Part shown: in pieces, positions 6,294 through 12,668 of the stretch
Layout of the letters: every line of letters begins with the position of its first letter
Numbering within the stretch: position 1 is the first letter of the stretch
Source: a virus
Direction: 5' to 3' (one strand)
IMG/VR virus record: IMGVR_UViG_3300020455_000016
Coordinates: 1-58,617 of that record
DNA: 58,617 nucleotides
Notes under the pieces: model-generated
The model's database searches: none
Told to the model about the DNA's origin: nothing
Seen by the model: the letters and a program-made list of their open reading frames with translations, nothing else
Translations under genes and position numbers: made by a program

Positions 6294-6644
6294 TTAACCT
6301 CCAAATTGATTGAGTTGTTTAGGGTATTGTTGGGTTACATTATCAACTAACTCATCCCATAATTCTTCATCTTGGTTATCAATCTCATCCTTTAGTTCTT
6401 CTACTGAACCTTCATGGTAGTATGCAGATAGTTGATCTGTTGCATAAGCAACAAGAGTTTTCATATCCATACCGTCAACAACTAACTCAACATACTGTTC
6501 AATTACTTGTTCTTTAATTTCTTGTGTAATATTATCCAATGGATCATCTATCTCATCAGCAAATTTATAGTCATTAAATATGACTTGCTTTGCATCTAAT
6601 TCACTATTAGTTGCATCAGAATTAGCGTTTCTTATGAAAGACAT
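6294..6644 (-). CDS. Unknown acidic helical protein (116 aa)
   Basis: Start taken at ATG 6644 (MSFIRNANSDATNSELDAKQ): GGAGG lies 8 nt upstream, and the ATG overlaps the TAA of the ArdA-like gene (TAATG). Acidic throughout (VEELKDEIDNQDEELWDEL), ending QYPKQLNQFGG. The high negative charge near an ArdA-like gene could mean DNA mimicry, but that is a guess. Confidence 0.65.
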   Translation of the reverse strand: MSFIRNANSDATNSELDAKQVIFNDYKFADEIDDPLDNITQEIKEQVIEQYVELVVDGMDMKTLVAYATDQLSAYYHEGSVEELKDEIDNQDEELWDELVDNVTQQYPKQLNQFGG

Positions 6645-7102
6645 TAAAAGTTCCTCCATATATGTACACCATGATTAAATTCTATCTCTTCAAAATCATA
6701 TCCTAGTCCACTATCCCATGTTCTTTGATAATCTATACAAACCCATGATGGAATATCATCTCCACTGGAGTCTAGGTATTCTTGTACAAACTCTTCCACA
6801 CCTTCATAGTATCCATAATATGCTTCAGCACAATTCTCTACATTCTCTACATAATTATTCTCACACCATAAATCTACTGCCTCTTGTTCAGTTCCTTCAG
6901 TAGTATAGATGTCATCAATTGCTTGCCAATAGTCCTCAATATATTCTACTTTATGCTCACCATATTTGTCGATAAAGTCAAGTGCTTTATCCCAATCGAA
7001 GTCATTAATAAGACTATCTTCAATTATTTCTTCTATATGCTCAACCGTTGCAGGTTTTAAAGATTCTTTTGTCACTGGGTGTACGGGTGTCGAAGTGGTC
7101 AT
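6644..7102 (-). CDS. ardA-like: ArdA-like antirestriction protein
   Basis: 152 aa, very acidic. Residues ENVENCAEAYYGYYEGVEEF and VQEYLDSSGDDIP, ending with an EFNHGVHIWRNF-type C-terminus, correspond to the C-terminal half of ArdA proteins (EAYxGxYxSxEDFAxxxV ... DYEAxxRDL...GYVFR). ArdA is an elongated dimer that mimics about 40 bp of DNA and blocks type I restriction-modification. The N-terminal domain is not recognisable, so this may be a shortened ArdA. Its location with a DNA methyltransferase in the early array fits a restriction-evasion role. Assignment by eye. Confidence 0.5.
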   Translation of the reverse strand: MTTSTPVHPVTKESLKPATVEHIEEIIEDSLINDFDWDKALDFIDKYGEHKVEYIEDYWQAIDDIYTTEGTEQEAVDLWCENNYVENVENCAEAYYGYYEGVEEFVQEYLDSSGDDIPSWVCIDYQRTWDSGLGYDFEEIEFNHGVHIWRNF

Positions 7103-7227
7103 AATAAAGAAAAATCAGTGGGTTAAAAGTAAAGTAGTGGGCATGGTCAAGAGGTGCTTCACCCTATCCTAACCAGTCGTGCCAGTATAATTAAAGGTAC
7201 TAACTCATGCCCACTATGTTATGTAAA
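7103..7227. ncRNA. Structured leader RNA upstream of the ArdA-like gene
   Basis: TAGTGGGCATG (7135-7145) pairs perfectly with CATGCCCACTA (7206-7216), 11 bp enclosing about 60 nt. Inside is a second hairpin, GGTG-CTT-CACC. The element precedes the 6644-7102 gene and has a counterpart at 8046-8111. It is not a tRNA. Either strand could be the functional RNA; the minus strand matches surrounding transcription. Confidence 0.5.
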
Positions 7228-7335
7228 CTAACCTACTCTCTGGACTAACACCTCTAGCACTGCTAGAATGTCATTTCCAGTCTCACAATCAGCAAAAGTC
7301 TCAAGTAGAGTTGCATAATTTGTTTCAACAGTCAT
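7228..7335 (-). CDS. Very small unknown protein (35 aa)
   Basis: Reads MTVETNYATLLETFADCETG and ends VLEVLVQRVG. A short amphipathic helical peptide between two untranslated stretches. No strong ribosome site; kept because composition resembles the neighbouring small proteins. Confidence 0.45.
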   Translation of the reverse strand: MTVETNYATLLETFADCETGNDILAVLEVLVQRVG

Positions 7336-7504
7336 TTTAAAAAAGTAGGTAAATGGTTTACAGTGTGTTAAGAGACTAGGGTAAGTAAATTACTCTGACA
7401 TCATGTGACTACTTCTCACCAAAAATGGAATTGTTAGTCTAGTCAGAAACCTAGTGATCCCTCAACAATATGTACTATACATCAGATTGAGTATAGTGGG
7501 GAGA
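7336..7504. other. Untranslated interval with inverted repeats
   Basis: No open frame of note. Contains ACTAGG (about 7375) and CCTAGT (about 7450) in inverted orientation, a short AGTAAATTACT palindrome, and promoter-like TATACT (7490-7495 on the minus strand). Probably a long leader for the 35-aa gene. Confidence 0.35.
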
Positions 7505-7756
7505 TTAGTGGACACTTTGTGAAGTGGCATACTCTAACCTCTGTGTCATGTGCAGATCATTTAAGGTGGCAATACAATTGTTTACCACTCTACGGATGAC
7601 CTGACGAGTCGGTGTACTCGCAAACTGTTCAGTGTATGGAGCGTACTCCTCAATGATACGGTTGACGCAAATTGATACATCACTTGTGCCTATCTCATCC
7701 TCATAACCATTGGTGAACATATAGTCCACATTGTCCTGAATGATTTCAAAAAGCAT
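7505..7756 (-). CDS. Small unknown protein (83 aa)
   Basis: Begins MLFEIIQDNVDYMFTNGYED and ends MTQRLEYATSQSVH. Mostly helical. Its last codons are part of palindromic element copy 4. A TGC-TATTAT extended -10 promoter lies upstream at 7784-7792. Function unknown. Confidence 0.65.
   Translation of the reverse strand: MLFEIIQDNVDYMFTNGYEDEIGTSDVSICVNRIIEEYAPYTEQFASTPTRQVIRRVVNNCIATLNDLHMTQRLEYATSQSVH
7508..7529. repeat. Early-region palindromic element, copy 4
   Basis: GTGGACACTTTGTGAAGTGGCA: CACTT-TGTG-AAGTG inverted repeat, overlapping the stop region of 7505-7756. Confidence 0.55.
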
Positions 7757-7783
7757 GGATGCCTCGATTTGTTTGACTCTTTA

Positions 7784-7792
7784 ATAATAGCA
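7784..7792 (-). promoter_or_regulatory. Extended -10 promoter
   Basis: Minus strand TGC-TATTAT, with no recognisable -35 box. The same TTGCTAT(A/T)(A/T)T signature occurs upstream of the 7843-8022 gene. It sits immediately after the terminator at 7793-7815. Confidence 0.4.
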
Positions 7793-7815
7793 AAAAATCC
7801 CCACTGTGGGGGATT
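7793..7815 (-). terminator. Rho-independent terminator
   Basis: Minus strand AAATCCCC-CACAGT-GGGGATTTTTT: an 8-bp GC-rich stem followed by a U-tract, downstream of the 7843-8022 gene. Confidence 0.75.
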
Positions 7816-7816
7816 T

Positions 7817-7840
7817 GGTGGACAGTTTGTGAACTGTCAC
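7817..7840. repeat. Early-region palindromic element, copy 5
   Basis: GTGGACAGTT-TGTG-AACTGTCAC, an 8-bp near-perfect inverted repeat two bases after the stop of 7843-8022 and just before the terminator and promoter. Confidence 0.6.
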
Positions 7841-7842
7841 AT

Positions 7843-8022
7843 CTAGTTGAACAATGGACGCATGTAATCCTTGAACTCTTCACACATTGCTCTTGCTAGG
7901 ATTTCTAACTGCTTTGGATCAGAATTGTTACCGTCAGCAACCAATTCATCATAGCAAGCACTGGTAATACCAGCGTCAGTGATGTCATAGTCATGGAGTT
8001 GAACGTGATTGAAAAATGACAT
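7843..8022 (-). CDS. Small unknown protein (59 aa)
   Basis: Reads MSFFNHVQLHDYDITDAGIT, SACYDELVADGNNSDPKQLE and ends RAMCEEFKDYMRPLFN. Helical and acidic; unknown function. Transcribed alone: structured leader at 8046-8111 upstream, terminator downstream. Confidence 0.65.
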   Translation of the reverse strand: MSFFNHVQLHDYDITDAGITSACYDELVADGNNSDPKQLEILARAMCEEFKDYMRPLFN

Positions 8023-8045
8023 AGATGCCTATTATAGGGTGAATT

Positions 8046-8111
8046 GTGGAAGATGGGTCACAGATCGATCTGACCAGCATTGCTGGCGTTACCCTGTAGT
8101 ATCTCTTCCAC
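8046..8111 (-). ncRNA. Structured leader RNA (branched)
   Basis: Outer stem GTGGAAGA (8046-8053) with TCTTCCAC (8104-8111); an inner GGGT/ACCC pair; two hairpins in the interior, the palindrome CAGATCGATCTG and CCAGCA-TT-GCTGG. That is a three-way-junction-like arrangement in the leader of the 7843-8022 gene. The interior partly resembles the 7103-7227 element. Riboregulator, attenuator or processed RNA are all possible. Confidence 0.55.
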
Positions 8112-8117
8112 CCTTTT

Positions 8118-8126
8118 AATATAGCA
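8118..8126 (-). promoter_or_regulatory. Extended -10 promoter
   Basis: Minus strand TGC-TATATT, matching the element at 7784-7792, upstream of the structured leader at 8046-8111. Confidence 0.4.
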
Positions 8127-8150
8127 ACAAAAATGACCATTGGGTGAAAT

Positions 8151-8172
8151 GGTGGACACTTTGTTGACTGTC
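8151..8172. repeat. Early-region palindromic element, copy 6
   Basis: GGTGGACACT-TTGTTG-ACTGTCC, lying directly after the stop of 8173-8298 and upstream of the promoter at 8118-8126. Confidence 0.6.
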
Positions 8173-8298
8173 CTAATCAGCATACTCATATTCCAGCATG
8201 ACCATACTACAAGCATGTGCCTCTATAATACTGTCATCTTCATCAGGATGCTCATCATAATATTTTAACTCGTTAGCAATATATTCTTCCCAAGTCAT
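8173..8298 (-). CDS. Small unknown acidic protein (41 aa)
   Basis: Reads MTWEEYIANELKYYDEHPDE and ends SMVMLEYEYAD. Highly acidic helix; unknown function. Followed directly by palindromic element copy 6. Confidence 0.6.
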   Translation of the reverse strand: MTWEEYIANELKYYDEHPDEDDSIIEAHACSMVMLEYEYAD

Positions 8299-8366
8299 AA
8301 TGAACACCTTTGAAGTACAATACTATTTTATCATACTTATTGTGTTTTATTAAGAAATCTTAACAA

Positions 8367-8603
8367 TTAATCAATAATGTCATCACCTAGTTTCCACCCA
8401 AAACGCCCTGAACTGCCTTCTTCTCTGTTCTCCATAGTTTCAAGTAGATCATGGACACTTATCAGATTGTCTATGTTGTGCATCATTTTACCAATGTGCA
8501 TGTTAATATATGGTTTCTCGGATCTGGCAGCAAACGCTAACGCATTTCTTAAACTCTCTTGTGCCTCTCTTAATGAGGTCTCAACTTGTTCTGATAGTGC
8601 CAT
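8367..8603 (-). CDS. Small unknown helical protein (78 aa)
   Basis: Begins MALSEQVETSLREAQESLRN and ends FGWKLGDDIID. Long amphipathic helix (residues 1-28), then HIGKMMHNIDNLISVHDLLE: probably a helical hairpin. Preceded by the consensus promoter at 8627-8655. Confidence 0.65.
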   Translation of the reverse strand: MALSEQVETSLREAQESLRNALAFAARSEKPYINMHIGKMMHNIDNLISVHDLLETMENREEGSSGRFGWKLGDDIID

Positions 8604-8626
8604 TAGATATATTTTAATTATATAAT

Positions 8627-8655
8627 ATTATACCATCAATTCACATTGATGTCAA
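8627..8655 (-). promoter_or_regulatory. Consensus sigma-70 promoter with palindromic spacer
   Basis: Minus strand TTGACA (8650-8655), 17-bp spacer, TATAAT (8627-8632). The spacer region carries the palindrome CATCAAT-TCAC-ATTGATG (8634-8651), which could be a repressor site or the end hairpin of the upstream gene. Drives 8367-8603. Confidence 0.7.
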
Positions 8656-8817
8656 TTAGCGTGTAGTATAATATTCTTCTACTAATTCTATTATGTTAGA
8701 TGATATTGTACTTGCTGAATCATCATCCCAGTCACTCTCACCTAGAGTGTGACCCATACTGTAAACTTCATACAATTTCTGGTTGATATTATCAACCAAC
8801 ATGTCGTAATTTTGCAT
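8656..8817 (-). CDS. Small unknown acidic protein (53 aa)
   Basis: Reads MQNYDMLVDNINQKLYEVYS, MGHTLGESDWDDDSAST and ends VEEYYTTR. Coupled to the upstream membrane protein by TAATG. Its stop adjoins the -35 box at 8650-8655. Function unknown. Confidence 0.65.
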   Translation of the reverse strand: MQNYDMLVDNINQKLYEVYSMGHTLGESDWDDDSASTISSNIIELVEEYYTTR

Positions 8818-9008
8818 TATTTTATACTAGCGTGTACCTCGTTGAGATTATACTTATCAACAATCTTTTCAATAGTATGTAGCAACTTGTGAATACGATT
8901 TCGCTTTCTCCATTGTTTCCATGCTTCAATACTCATCATAGATCTCCACATAGGGTCACTAATAATGAGAAATAATAATATTGCTGCTATGTCAATTGTT
9001 ATGAGCAT
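8817..9008 (-). CDS. Small single-pass membrane protein (63 aa)
   Basis: Begins MLITIDIAAILLFLIISDPM, a clear transmembrane segment at residues 2-18, then a basic cytoplasmic-type helix (KQWRKRNRIHKLLHTIEKIV). The positive charge after the segment suggests N-out/C-in topology. Function unknown. Confidence 0.65.
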   Translation of the reverse strand: MLITIDIAAILLFLIISDPMWRSMMSIEAWKQWRKRNRIHKLLHTIEKIVDKYNLNEVHASIK

Positions 9009-9047
9009 TGATCTCTTTTTTTAACTATCTATATGTTTAATGTTTGC

Positions 9048-9254
9048 TTAATCATTATTTGGGTATGACATATTGTATGCTAAATCAACAATAGTATCAC
9101 GAATTTCCATTAATTCATTATAACATTTCTGATTATGTGCACAACTTCGTAGATGATTATCGGGTTTAATTAGCGACTCTATAAATATCGCTTTGGCACG
9201 ATTCCATCTCTCTAATTGTGATTCATTTTCTTCTAAAGTATTCTGATCTTTCAT
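9048..9254 (-). CDS. Small unknown protein (68 aa)
   Basis: Begins MKDQNTLEENESQLERWNRA, then KAIFIESLIKPDNHLRSCAH and ends YNMSYPNND. Helical; two cysteines (SCAHNQKC) in a CxxxxxC arrangement. First gene of the early array behind an extended -10 at 9297-9305. Confidence 0.65.
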   Translation of the reverse strand: MKDQNTLEENESQLERWNRAKAIFIESLIKPDNHLRSCAHNQKCYNELMEIRDTIVDLAYNMSYPNND

Positions 9255-9408
9255 AATTTGAGGTAAATCTTATTATATAGGAGACATAATATCAATATTA
9301 TATCACATTTTTCCATTCATTTTCTTATATAATCATTAAACAAATAGAACCAAATTAGAAATAATATCATTATACTAAATATTCTAATATTTTCCCAATT
9401 AATAACAA
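9255..9408. other. Intergenic interval between early array and late region
   Basis: AT-rich. Contains an extended -10 (TGA-TATAAT, 9297-9305, minus strand) for the 9048-9254 gene. A 17-codon hydrophobic frame at 9317-9370 (MILFLIWFYLFNDYIRK) is too short to call. Confidence 0.45.
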
Positions 9409-9567
9409 TCACAACAAAATAACACCAATTATTAATCCTTTAGCAAATGAAATACAAAGTAATTGATAATCGGTTAGATTAAACTTCTTCTGGAATTTAG
9501 AAACGAGATTTCTATCCCATGCGACAACCTTATCAAAGATTTCCTGTGTTTTATCGGGCAATCCCAT
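9409..9567 (-). CDS. Small membrane protein (52 aa)
   Basis: Reads MGLPDKTQEIFDKVVAWDRN, LVSKFQKKFNLTDYQ and ends with the hydrophobic segment LLCISFAKGLIIGVILL. An amphipathic N-terminus plus one C-terminal membrane segment; similar small proteins follow structural genes in cyanomyoviruses (from memory). A late-type AATAAATA motif lies 23 nt upstream, so it is probably a late gene. Confidence 0.6.
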   Translation of the reverse strand: MGLPDKTQEIFDKVVAWDRNLVSKFQKKFNLTDYQLLCISFAKGLIIGVILL

Positions 9568-9589
9568 TTTTCTGAAAAAGTGAAAAAAC

Positions 9590-9597
9590 TATTTATT
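9590..9597 (-). promoter_or_regulatory. T4-type late promoter motif
   Basis: AATAAATA on the minus strand, 23 nt upstream of ATG 9567. Preceded by TTGAAAAAGTTG, which resembles the sequence before the motif at 46152-46159. Confidence 0.5.
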
Positions 9598-9629
9598 CAA
9601 CTTTTTCAAAAAGCAAGAAAACTTAAAAA

Positions 9630-10640
9630 TCAAGTTTTATAACTTAATCCAGTTTCTGTGTATTCAGCATATACTATAGTTGTTTCTCTCAAATCTACTT
9701 CGTCTTTGACGAATGTTCTGTCTTCTTCGCAGTGTTCGAATTTGTCATAGCATATCCTGCTACAAATAATGTCAACGAGAGTACCGTCGCTAGAGAATAC
9801 ATACTGCAAGTTAATTTTGAAATCAGCACTGGGTCTTCCTATTGATTGGTAGATGTTATCTATTATATAATTACTCTGCTCGGATGTCAACAAATTGTAA
9901 CGATCAAACCCAAACAAATGTCTCTTCACACCCTGATAGAATGATGGTTTGATCTTATTCATCATCATATCCTCACCAGTCATCTCCTTAAATGCTGTCT
10001 TCTCGTATTGTTTCATACCACTAATGATTCGTGGATATTTCAAATCCATATCATATATCACCTTGTCAGGACAGATAGTTAACTGACTACCTACATGCAT
10101 CTTATTTCTTGTGCTATAATCATTCAATTCTAATAAGAGTGAACTATTGTATGATGATAGATCATATGTCTTGGCAACAACAGTAATACCATTTGCTGTA
10201 CCATACTGGTCATGGGTCATACCACGCAAACGTGTACCAGTTGGTCCCCTTTCGTTGACACTCACAGCATTTTCTATTTTTTCCCACACATCATTCAAAT
10301 GTTTTGTGTTTGTTCCTTTGATATAATGTGACTTCTCTCTACGTAGTATGTCATATGAGAGATCGAACCTACTAACGTATGATTTTATTGCATTTTCATT
10401 TGTATGGATGATACCAAGTCTCTTGTACTCATTTTTAATTGTGTCCCTAGACTTCATTGTGTACTGCCAATCAAGCACTTTGTTCAAATTCTGCTTGGTA
10501 ACAGTGGATATTGTACTAGGATTGTATTGTGTATCAACCAATGGTGTATATAACCACGGCATTTCAGAATACTCATCCAACTCTGTTTGAGTAAGAAGAC
10601 TATATCTCTTATGAAATGTATAGGTGTCAGAGAATATCAT
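9630..10640 (-). CDS. Unknown protein, probably virion or tail-fibre associated (336 aa)
   Basis: Begins MIFSDTYTFHKRYSLLTQTE. No catalytic motif recognised. The N-terminal third is helical and basic (DTIKNEYKRLGIIHTNENAI); the rest alternates strands. It is the last gene of the tail-fibre operon and overlaps the upstream gene by 4 nt, so a structural or assembly role is inferred from position only. Confidence 0.6.
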   Translation of the reverse strand: MIFSDTYTFHKRYSLLTQTELDEYSEMPWLYTPLVDTQYNPSTISTVTKQNLNKVLDWQYTMKSRDTIKNEYKRLGIIHTNENAIKSYVSRFDLSYDILRREKSHYIKGTNTKHLNDVWEKIENAVSVNERGPTGTRLRGMTHDQYGTANGITVVAKTYDLSSYNSSLLLELNDYSTRNKMHVGSQLTICPDKVIYDMDLKYPRIISGMKQYEKTAFKEMTGEDMMMNKIKPSFYQGVKRHLFGFDRYNLLTSEQSNYIIDNIYQSIGRPSADFKINLQYVFSSDGTLVDIICSRICYDKFEHCEEDRTFVKDEVDLRETTIVYAEYTETGLSYKT

Positions 10641-10993
10641 TCGTTAGAATCTATAACTTGTCCTTGATCATTAAACAATGCATAATATATGTACATCTCT
10701 GGATCATCAGCAACTTGTGCTTGTGATTCAGGAAATGTATCAGTAAGAAACTGTTGAATGTCACTCAACTCATCCAACACAGTAACATGCCACTCACCAG
10801 TAATCAGTTGATCATACATGTCTGTTGGGACAGTATTAATATAAATTGCTCTTGATGCATTTATCTTATCAACATCATTACTATTACTCCACCCAGTAGT
10901 ACGAAGGAATAATACAGGTTGTTGTATACTTGCAGCATACCTACCAATAGCAGTCTCTAGATCATATACTTGATAGTTTGTACTAATAGTCAT
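10637..10993 (-). CDS. Unknown protein in the tail-fibre operon (118 aa)
   Basis: Begins MTISTNYQVYDLETAIGRYA and ends LFNDQGQVIDSNE. Compact alpha-beta appearance (ASIQQPVLFLRTTGW; HVTVLDELSDIQQFLTDTFP). ATGA overlap with 9630-10640. A tail-fibre accessory or chaperone role is possible by position. Confidence 0.6.
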   Translation of the reverse strand: MTISTNYQVYDLETAIGRYAASIQQPVLFLRTTGWSNSNDVDKINASRAIYINTVPTDMYDQLITGEWHVTVLDELSDIQQFLTDTFPESQAQVADDPEMYIYYALFNDQGQVIDSNE

Positions 10994-10995
10994 AG

Positions 10996-11967
10996 TTATT
11001 CTCCAAGATTATCAAATTCTTCTTGAGTATAAAGTTTACTATAATCTATACCACCAGCAACCATATCCTCTAGTTTCATTTTTTTCATAAATGTTCTCAA
11101 TTCTGCAGTAACAATCTGTGAACTATCCTTGTACCTTTCACGTAATTCATTCATAGCAAGTAATCTATTGTTCCAAACATCTGTTGCTGCTTCATTTGGA
11201 GTTTCTACCCACTGCTTTGTATCATCTGCTTTAAGATATTCAACAGCATTACCACCAGCATCTTGACCGTTAGGATATTCTGTGCGATATGTTTTAGGAT
11301 CAATTGGCCACTTCATTGTACATACATCTTTAAAGAAATCCATTGGTGTAGTAAACTCTTGTGGTTTCTTTATCAGTAATGATCTTACCTCTGCTCTATA
11401 TTTCTTCCACTCATCCTTCTCACCAGTATAACTATCATCTATGTCAGGTAAAACTCTCCAATCACATGCCTGTAACATCTGTTCTTTCTGTCTTTTCTTC
11501 TTACCATAAGTTTGATCAAAGAATAATAGTTCTTCATCAACTTTATTGGTCATCTGGATAGTTTCTACCTCCTCGATCCACTTTAGTGTATCAAGAAACA
11601 TAGTTATATTGTTCCTAAACTCAAGTATTTCATCTTGACCTGGAGCAGTAAATTGATATGACTCATAATAATTTGATTTAGTTTCAAAACTATACTTCAA
11701 TTTCCTACGTTGTGCAAAGCATGAATTATCAGTATAAAATATAACTGTTTCTAATTCATCCTTACCAGGATCATGCCAGTATGAACCAGCAACATCTGTT
11801 AAGAACTTTTCTTTCATACCAGTTTTAAAGGTATACTTCGGCACATGATATCTAACTATTTTAGTATTTGTGCTTGGTGCTGGAAGGAGAAACATCTTAT
11901 TGTGACATATTGCTATCTCATTGATGAAGTCAACTTCAAGCATTGATTCTCTTGTTACTACTGCCAT
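10996..11967 (-). CDS. Tail-fibre assembly chaperone-like protein (323 aa)
   Basis: Begins MAVVTRESMLEVDFINEIAI. Around residues 165-205 it reads QMLQACDWRVLPDIDDSY followed by EWKKYRAEVRSLL, which matches the phage tail assembly chaperone domain (pattern 'LLxxSDWTQLPDxxxxxxxEWAxYRQALR'). Such proteins assist folding or trimerisation of tail fibres. It lies directly downstream of the fibre genes and the oxygenase. The N-terminal 150 residues look beta-rich and may themselves be structural. Confidence 0.65.
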   Translation of the reverse strand: MAVVTRESMLEVDFINEIAICHNKMFLLPAPSTNTKIVRYHVPKYTFKTGMKEKFLTDVAGSYWHDPGKDELETVIFYTDNSCFAQRRKLKYSFETKSNYYESYQFTAPGQDEILEFRNNITMFLDTLKWIEEVETIQMTNKVDEELLFFDQTYGKKKRQKEQMLQACDWRVLPDIDDSYTGEKDEWKKYRAEVRSLLIKKPQEFTTPMDFFKDVCTMKWPIDPKTYRTEYPNGQDAGGNAVEYLKADDTKQWVETPNEAATDVWNNRLLAMNELRERYKDSSQIVTAELRTFMKKMKLEDMVAGGIDYSKLYTQEEFDNLGE

Positions 11968-12666
11968 CTATTTCTCTCCAGATTTAATATACCATCCTGT
12001 CAATATATATTTATCTTTGTCGCCACATAGTAATCCACCTCTATGTGTATGAGTAAAACCAGCAGGCCAAACAACTACAGTACCTTGTGTTGGTTTAATT
12101 CTTCTCTTTTGATATAGAAATTCGGTCTCCCCTCCATCATCCACATCATTTAAATATATCATCCATACTATATCTCTTTGATGAAAATAGTATGATCCAT
12201 TCTCGTGATGCCATACATGATACCCACCACCAGGTTTTGTTCTTTGTAACTTAATATCTGATGATAAGAAACCTATCTTTGCTAATACACTATAATAATC
12301 AATATAATGTGTCACACATGATTTAAGAAATTGATTGGTTTGTGTAGTCCAACCAGAATCAGTATAATTTAATAGAAATGATTCATCTTCACGATTATGC
12401 TTACCATTGTACATAGATGCACCATTCATGTACATCACTTCATTACTTTGATCAGTTGCAACTGGCAGTACATCAGTAATTTGTGGATCTATCTTATCAG
12501 ATAATTTCTGATCAAGCATAGCATCACCATATTTTATTATATTATCACACCATGGTTTAGGTACAAAACCTTCCCATACACCAATAAAGTCATCAAAAGA
12601 TGCTTTAGTCAACTTATCATCCTTCATCAAGTTGAGAGGACGATAAGGTGTCAATTTTTCTGTCAT
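11968..12666 (-). CDS. 2-oxoglutarate/Fe(II)-dependent oxygenase
   Basis: 232 aa. Reads GGGYHVWHHENGSYYFHQRD then VWMIYLNDVDDGGETEFLY and VVVWPAGFTHTHRGG: the double-stranded beta-helix pattern of prolyl-4-hydroxylase-type enzymes, with an H-x-E facial pair (His153/Glu155), distal His (206 or 208) and a basic residue near 219 for 2OG. These enzymes hydroxylate protein or small-molecule substrates. Homologues are common in cyanomyoviruses. Position between fibre genes and an assembly chaperone suggests the substrate could be a fibre protein, unproven. Confidence 0.8.
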   Translation of the reverse strand: MTEKLTPYRPLNLMKDDKLTKASFDDFIGVWEGFVPKPWCDNIIKYGDAMLDQKLSDKIDPQITDVLPVATDQSNEVMYMNGASMYNGKHNREDESFLLNYTDSGWTTQTNQFLKSCVTHYIDYYSVLAKIGFLSSDIKLQRTKPGGGYHVWHHENGSYYFHQRDIVWMIYLNDVDDGGETEFLYQKRRIKPTQGTVVVWPAGFTHTHRGGLLCGDKDKYILTGWYIKSGEK

Positions 12667-12668
12667 AA

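Noticed and set aside
5503-6350. Plus-strand frames of 60-100 aa across the small-gene array
   Set aside because: They run opposite coupled minus-strand genes and show no ribosome sites or coupling of their own.
7135-7216. Possible tRNA (closing stem around 80 nt)
   Set aside because: No T-loop GTTCGA-type sequence and no recognisable anticodon arm on either strand; the closing stem is 11 bp, too long for an acceptor stem.
9317-9370. 17-codon hydrophobic peptide frame
   Set aside because: Too short, no ribosome site; noted only in the intergenic entry.
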